From the NCBI GenBank assembly GCA_002356515.1, contig AP017605.1, positions 5,131,020-5,195,019 on the forward strand: a stretch of 64,000 nt of DNA. Reading direction: 5' to 3'. Numbering within the stretch: the stretch's first letter is position 1; each line of letters starts with the position of its first letter. The DNA is from Mesorhizobium loti. GTDB taxonomy: Bacteria > Pseudomonadota > Alphaproteobacteria > Rhizobiales > Rhizobiaceae. A program made the translations under genes and the position numbers. The notes beneath the pieces were generated by a model, which was not told the origin of the DNA, made no database searches, and saw only the letters and a list, made by a program, of their open reading frames with translations. Below, one piece after another: positions 60,364 to 64,000 of the stretch.

Positions 60364-61371
60364 ATGTTGGAAACGCATCAAGTGACTGAACATCACCCCA
60401 AACTCGGCGAGTTCGGCTATGCCGGCGACGACCATGTCGTGCCGTTCGAGGTCGGCCCGCTCGACGTGCGCGGCCGCACCGTGCAACTCGGACCGATGCT
60501 CGACGCCATCCTTGGCCGCCACGACTACCCCGAGCCGGTCGCCCGCCTGCTGGCGGAAGCCTGCGTGCTGACGGTGCTGCTCGGCACCTCGCTCAAATTC
60601 GAGGGCAAGTTCATCCTGCAGACCCGCACCGACGGGCCGGTCGACATGCTGGTGGCGGATTTTTCGACGCCGTCGGCGCTGCGTGCCTATGCGCGCTTCG
60701 ATGCGGATCGGCTCGAGGCGCTCGTCGCGGCAGGCGAAACATCCCAGCAGACGCTGCTTGGCAGCGGCGTGCTGGCGCTGACCATCGACCAAGGCGCCCA
60801 CACCCAGCGCTATCAGGGCATCGTTCAGCTTGACGGCGAAACGCTGGAGGACGCTGCGCGCACTTATTTCCGCCAGTCGGAGCAGATCCCGACGGATGTC
60901 AGGCTCTCGGTGGCCAAGCTTTTGACGCCCGGCGTCGGCGGCGCGCGTGAGCAGTGGCGCGCGGGCGGCATTTTGGCGCAGTTCCTGCCGCAGTCACCCG
61001 AGCGCATGCGCGTGCCCGACATTTCGGGCGGCGACGGCGATCCGCGCGACGTGACGTATGAACCGTCAGACAATTCCTGGCAGGAACTGGTGGCGCTGCT
61101 CGGCACCATCGAGCCGACCGAACTGATCGATCCGACGATCGGTGCCGAACGGCTGCTCTATCGCCTGTTCCACGAGCATGGCGTGCGCGTCTTTGGCGGC
61201 GCCCCGGTCGCCGATCAGTGCTCATGCTCCAGGGACAAGATTCGCGGCATCCTCGAGGGTTTTTCCGCGCAGGAGATCAAGGACTCGACCGAGGATGGCG
61301 GCATCCACGTCGCCTGCGAATTCTGCTCGAAACAGTACGACTTCGACCCGGCGGAATTCGCGGCGCAGTAA
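60364..61371 (+). CDS. hslO: Redox-regulated chaperone Hsp33
   Basis: A 335-residue cytoplasmic holdase activated by oxidation. The C-terminal redox switch has the four zinc cysteines (QCSCSRDK and CEFCSKQY), preceded by the HEHGVRVFGG segment. The N-terminal domain has the LLAEACVLTVLLGTSLKFEGKFILQTRTDGPV pattern of Hsp33. TGGAG precedes the ATG at 60364; upstream in-frame ATGs are not favoured. It follows argF, an arrangement I recall from rhizobia. It is convergent with apaG across a palindromic repeat. Confidence 0.96.
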   Translation: MLETHQVTEHHPKLGEFGYAGDDHVVPFEVGPLDVRGRTVQLGPMLDAILGRHDYPEPVARLLAEACVLTVLLGTSLKFEGKFILQTRTDGPVDMLVADFSTPSALRAYARFDADRLEALVAAGETSQQTLLGSGVLALTIDQGAHTQRYQGIVQLDGETLEDAARTYFRQSEQIPTDVRLSVAKLLTPGVGGAREQWRAGGILAQFLPQSPERMRVPDISGGDGDPRDVTYEPSDNSWQELVALLGTIEPTELIDPTIGAERLLYRLFHEHGVRVFGGAPVADQCSCSRDKIRGILEGFSAQEIKDSTEDGGIHVACEFCSKQYDFDPAEFAAQ

Positions 61372-61378
61372 AGTCCTT

Positions 61379-61546
61379 CCTTCTCCCCGTTTCACGGGGA
61401 GAAGGTGGCCGAAGGGCGGATGAGGGGCGGCGCTAACTTCGGCGAATAGCCGTGCGCAAACCCCGTCCTCGACGATATCTCAGGAGACTCGACGCCGCCC
61501 CTCATTGCCCTGCCGGGCATTTCTCCCCGTATAGTAACGGGGAGAA
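61379..61546. repeat. Large intergenic palindrome, second repeat family (copy 2)
   Basis: An inner inverted repeat (ATGAGGGGCGGCG at 61420-61432, CGCCGCCCCTCAT at 61493-61505) is framed by hairpins CCTTCTCCCCG.../...CGGGGAGAAGG at 61379-61405 and TTCTCCCCG.../...CGGGGAGAA at 61521-61546. The same layout is seen at 20128-20278. It fills the gap between convergent hslO and apaG, so it may also end both transcripts. Confidence 0.85.
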
Positions 61547-61551
61547 AGACG

Positions 61552-61944
61552 CTAATTCACCGTGCGCCGCGTCCCCGGCAGATCCAGCGAAAACGCCGGG
61601 ATGGCGATATCAAAAGTCTCGCCGCGCTTGTTGCGCATCGTGTAGTGCCCGACCATGATCCCTGACGGGGTCGAGAGCGGGCAGCCGGACGTATATTGAT
61701 AGCTGTCGCCGGGATTGAGCTCGGGCTGGTCGCCGACGACGCCCGGGCCGCGCACTTCCTCGACCCGGCCGGCACCGTCGGTGATGTGCCAATAGCGCGA
61801 CAGAAGCTGCACGAATTCGTCCGACTGGTTGTCGATCGTTATCTGATAGCCCCAGACATAGCGGTTCTCGGAAGGATCCGAGCGGTCCTCGAGATAGAAC
61901 GGCCTGACCTGCACTTCGATGTTGCGCGTGACGGCGCGGTACAT
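61552..61944 (-). CDS. apaG: ApaG domain protein
   Basis: A 130-residue protein of the ApaG/DUF525 family with a fibronectin-like beta fold. It has the conserved [44 protein letters not shown] segment and GYYTMRNK-like [22 protein letters not shown] end. GGAG stands six bases before the ATG at 61944. The function is unknown; it is not linked here to apaH or ksgA. Confidence 0.93.
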   Translation of the reverse strand: MYRAVTRNIEVQVRPFYLEDRSDPSENRYVWGYQITIDNQSDEFVQLLSRYWHITDGAGRVEEVRGPGVVGDQPELNPGDSYQYTSGCPLSTPSGIMVGHYTMRNKRGETFDIAIPAFSLDLPGTRRTVN

Positions 61945-61966
61945 AAGCGGCTCCAAAACAATCTCA

Positions 61967-62036
61967 AGCATGATCCCGAAAAGTGGGAACCGGTTTTCTC
62001 GGACAAACGGGTTTCCGTTCGTCCAGAGATCATGCT
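61967..62036 (+). repeat. Rhizobial-type intergenic palindrome (copy 4)
   Basis: Arms AGCATGATC (61967-61975) and GATCATGCT (62028-62036) enclose the core CGAAAAGTGGGAACCGGTTTTC, near-identical to the copy at 18770, plus an extra inner hairpin (ACGGGTTTCCGT). It occupies part of the 300-base gap between divergent apaG and the glycosyltransferase gene; the rest of that gap shows nothing clear. Confidence 0.85.
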
Positions 62037-62245
62037 CAACAAGCAGAACCTTTCGGCGCTCCCGGCGAGCAGGTCAACATGCGCGTCTTGTCGCGCCTCG
62101 TCTTGAAACGCAGGTGCCGGCAAAGAATGTCATTTAAGTGACACATGACAATGATGGTGTGCACCAACCGAGCGACTCGGCGCTCTGTCGAACTGTTGAA
62201 AACGGCCACGATGCTGGCTGTCTTTTCTGGAGTGACCAGATCTCG

Positions 62246-63397
62246 ATGGAACTCACTCTTATAGCCGCCTCGCTTTCGACTGCTCTTATCCTTTCAAACG
62301 CCGCCAGTATCCTGCTCGCCGCTTCACAACTGAAACAGCGCACTACCATCGCACGGCCAGCCGGCAAATCGCCGCCGGTGTCGATTGTCATCCCGTCGCG
62401 CGGCGTCGAACCGTTCACGCATGAGACACTGGAGCGCGCCTTCTCGCTCGACTGGCCGCGCTACGAGCTGATCTTCTGCGTCGCCCATGCCGACGATCCG
62501 GTGGTCAGTCTGATCAGACAAGCCATCGCCCGCTTCCCAAAGGTGCCGGCCCGGCTGTTGATCGGTGACGACCGCGTCAGCGCCAATCCCAAGCTCAACA
62601 ATTGCGTCAAGGGCTGGGAAGCCGCGCGGCACAACTGGGTCGTCCTGGCCGACTCCAACGTGCTGATGCCGAGAGACTACATCCAGCATCTGATGGCGGC
62701 GTGGCGGACGGATACCGGCCTTGTCTGCTCGACGCCGATTGGCTCACGGCCGGACGGCTTCTGGGCCGAGGTCGAATGCGCCTTCCTCAACACGCTGCAG
62801 GCGCGCTGGCAGTATGCCGGCGAGGCGCTCGGCCTTGGCTTTGCCCAGGGTAAGAGCATGCTGTGGAACAAGCCGATGCTGGATGCCAATGGCGGCATTG
62901 GAGCGCTGGCCGCCGAAATCGCCGAGGACGCCGCCGCGACCAAGCTGGTGAACAGCCTTGGCCTGCGCGTCAATCTCGTCGCCGCACCCTTCGAGCAGCC
63001 GCTCGGCCGGCGCAGGCTTGGCGAGATCTGGTCGCGCCAGGCCCGCTGGGCGAGGTTGCGCCGCGTCACCTTCCCGCTGTTCTTCGCTCCCGAGATCCTG
63101 ACCGGCGCGGTGGTGCCGCTGGCGCTTGCGCTGGTTGCGGCTGCCGGCGCCGGCTTGAGCCTGCCGCCAACGGCCATTGGCGTGCTGGCGGCCTTCTACC
63201 TTCCGGAATGTGCCCTGGCCTGGTCCAAGGGCTGGCACCTGTCGCCGCGCTCGGTCGCGGCAATCGTGGCGCGCGACCTGATCCTGCCGGCGATGTGGGC
63301 ACGCGGCTGGCTGGGCGGGGCCGTCGACTGGCGCGGCAATGCGATGACCATCGGAACCAAGGCGGCCGAACTGGAAGAGACGCCGTCGCGCGCCTGA
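62246..63397 (+). CDS. GT21-like glycosyltransferase (ceramide glucosyltransferase/HpnI type)
   Basis: A 383-residue membrane glycosyltransferase. An N-terminal helix (TLIAASLSTALILSNAASILLAA) precedes a GT-A domain with PPVSIVIPSRG, VLADSNVLMPRDYIQHL (DxN in place of DxD) and the RQARWARLRR motif of processive transferases. Two C-terminal helices follow (ILTGAVVPLALALVAAAG...). This is the order seen in ceramide glucosyltransferases and in the hopanoid enzyme HpnI; both would act on a membrane lipid. No hopanoid or sphingolipid gene is adjacent, so the acceptor is open. ATG at 62246 has only a distant GGAG. Confidence 0.85.
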   Translation: MELTLIAASLSTALILSNAASILLAASQLKQRTTIARPAGKSPPVSIVIPSRGVEPFTHETLERAFSLDWPRYELIFCVAHADDPVVSLIRQAIARFPKVPARLLIGDDRVSANPKLNNCVKGWEAARHNWVVLADSNVLMPRDYIQHLMAAWRTDTGLVCSTPIGSRPDGFWAEVECAFLNTLQARWQYAGEALGLGFAQGKSMLWNKPMLDANGGIGALAAEIAEDAAATKLVNSLGLRVNLVAAPFEQPLGRRRLGEIWSRQARWARLRRVTFPLFFAPEILTGAVVPLALALVAAAGAGLSLPPTAIGVLAAFYLPECALAWSKGWHLSPRSVAAIVARDLILPAMWARGWLGGAVDWRGNAMTIGTKAAELEETPSRA

Positions 63398-63430
63398 TCT
63401 TGGCGGCTCAGCGACGCGACCTGGACGCTC

Positions 63431-64000
63431 TTACTTGGCGGCCTTCAGCGCCTGCGCGATATCCTCCAGCAGATCGTCGGTATCCTCCAGACCGACCGAC
63501 AGCCTGAGCGTGCCTGGTCCGATGCCGAGTTCGGCGCGTGCCTCGTCGCTCAAATTCTTGTGCGTCGTCGTCGCCGGATGGGTGATCAGGCTCTTGGCGT
63601 CGCCAAGGTTGTTGGAGATCAGCACGATGTCGAGCGCGTTCTGCAGCGCGAAGGCCGCCTGCTTGCCGCCCTTGACGTCGAGGCAGATCAGCGTCGAGCC
63701 GCCCGACATCTGCTTCTTGACGATATCGGCCTGCGGATGGTCGGCTCGGCCGGGATAGATGACGCGGGCGATCTGCGGCTGCTCGGCGAGGAAATCGGCC
63801 ATCTTGCCGGCGCTCTCCGTCTGCTGGCGCACGCGCAGCGGCAGCGTCTCCAGGCCCTTCAGCAGCGTCCAGGCATTGAAGGGCGACAGGCTGGGGCCGG
63901 TGTGGCGGAAATAGTCGTGCAGGTTCTCGTCGATCCACTTCTTGTCCGAGAGGATGACACCGCCGAGACAGCGGCCCTGGCCATCGATGTGCTTGGTCGC
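63431..64000 (-). CDS. metZ: O-succinylhomoserine sulfhydrylase, C-terminal part (runs off the edge)
   Basis: The last 189 residues of a PLP enzyme that makes homocysteine from O-succinylhomoserine and sulfide; the 5' part lies beyond the window. At the edge the frame reads ATKHIDGQGRCLGG, which is the PLP-lysine motif of the Cys/Met metabolism family (S-A-T-K-H). The C-terminal domain follows with HTGPSLSPFNAWTLLKGLETLPLR, TLICLDVKGGKQAAFALQNAL, and the typical end SLITHPATTTHKNLSDEARAELGIGPGTLRLSVGLEDTDDLLEDIAQAL. MetZ is favoured over MetB or MetC by the HIDGQGR motif. Confidence 0.9.
   Translation of the reverse strand, partial: ATKHIDGQGRCLGGVILSDKKWIDENLHDYFRHTGPSLSPFNAWTLLKGLETLPLRVRQQTESAGKMADFLAEQPQIARVIYPGRADHPQADIVKKQMSGGSTLICLDVKGGKQAAFALQNALDIVLISNNLGDAKSLITHPATTTHKNLSDEARAELGIGPGTLRLSVGLEDTDDLLEDIAQALKAAK

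Overview
The window looks like a GC-rich chromosomal stretch from an alphaproteobacterium of the Rhizobiales, most probably Mesorhizobium or a close relative. The reasons are the type of gene content (class I lysyl-tRNA synthetase, GcrA, a PodJ-like polarity protein, a Tad/Cpa pilus locus of the Caulobacter/rhizobial kind), the very high coding density, and two families of rhizobial-type intergenic palindromes. The genus assignment is an inference from recollected gene orders, not from a search. I see no rRNA, tRNA, CRISPR array, transposase or phage block; this is core-like DNA with a few accessory-looking modules.

Layout. 1-4 kb (minus strand): deoB, mutM, an enoyl-CoA hydratase and rpsT, ending at a strong terminator; the left-most 434 bases are non-coding and hold DnaA-box-like 9-mers. 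4.2-17.3 kb: a complete Tad/Flp pilus locus. Two TadE/TadG-like pseudopilins and a stand-alone CpaC N-domain protein lie on the minus strand; flp pilin, cpaA, cpaB, cpaC, cpaD, cpaE, cpaF, tadB and tadC run on the plus strand; tadD closes the locus on the minus strand. Phased TTA(A/G) sites upstream of flp and cpaB suggest CtrA-type cell-cycle control. 17.4-23.6 kb: M17 aminopeptidase, MarR-like regulator, NlpC/P60 peptidase, and the ligase-associated helicase/PdeM nuclease pair. 23.6-32.5 kb: a cytoplasmic molybdoenzyme operon resembling sulfite dehydrogenase SoeABC, with a small leader gene, a LysR regulator, an Hsp70-like protein, a TIGR02186 membrane protein and a TauE/SafE exporter, together a candidate sulfite-handling unit.

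32.7-45.7 kb: a 1370-residue PodJ-like protein, then a MerR regulator and a five-gene acyl-CoA beta-oxidation operon (two acyl-CoA dehydrogenases, thiolase, FadB-type bifunctional enzyme, thioesterase). The same TTGACGT-type operator sits before the merR gene and before the operon. 45.8-52.9 kb: a LexA/CI-like Ser-Lys regulator, a degenerate secreted nuclease-fold protein, class I LysRS, a TerB-like protein, a periplasmic binding protein, and a luxR-luxI quorum-sensing pair whose synthase gene overlaps a crotonase lacking hydratase glutamates. 52.9-57.8 kb: PPK2, PhoR, PhoU, CorA and GcrA. 58-64 kb: an arginine-rich 26-codon leader ORF carrying a terminator and overlapping argD, then argF, hslO, apaG, a GT21-like glycosyltransferase and a partial metZ at the right edge.

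The items I consider most worth following up are the LuxI-coupled crotonase, the Arg-codon leader before argD-argF, the phased CtrA-like array before flp, and the small ORF translationally coupled to the SoeA-like gene.
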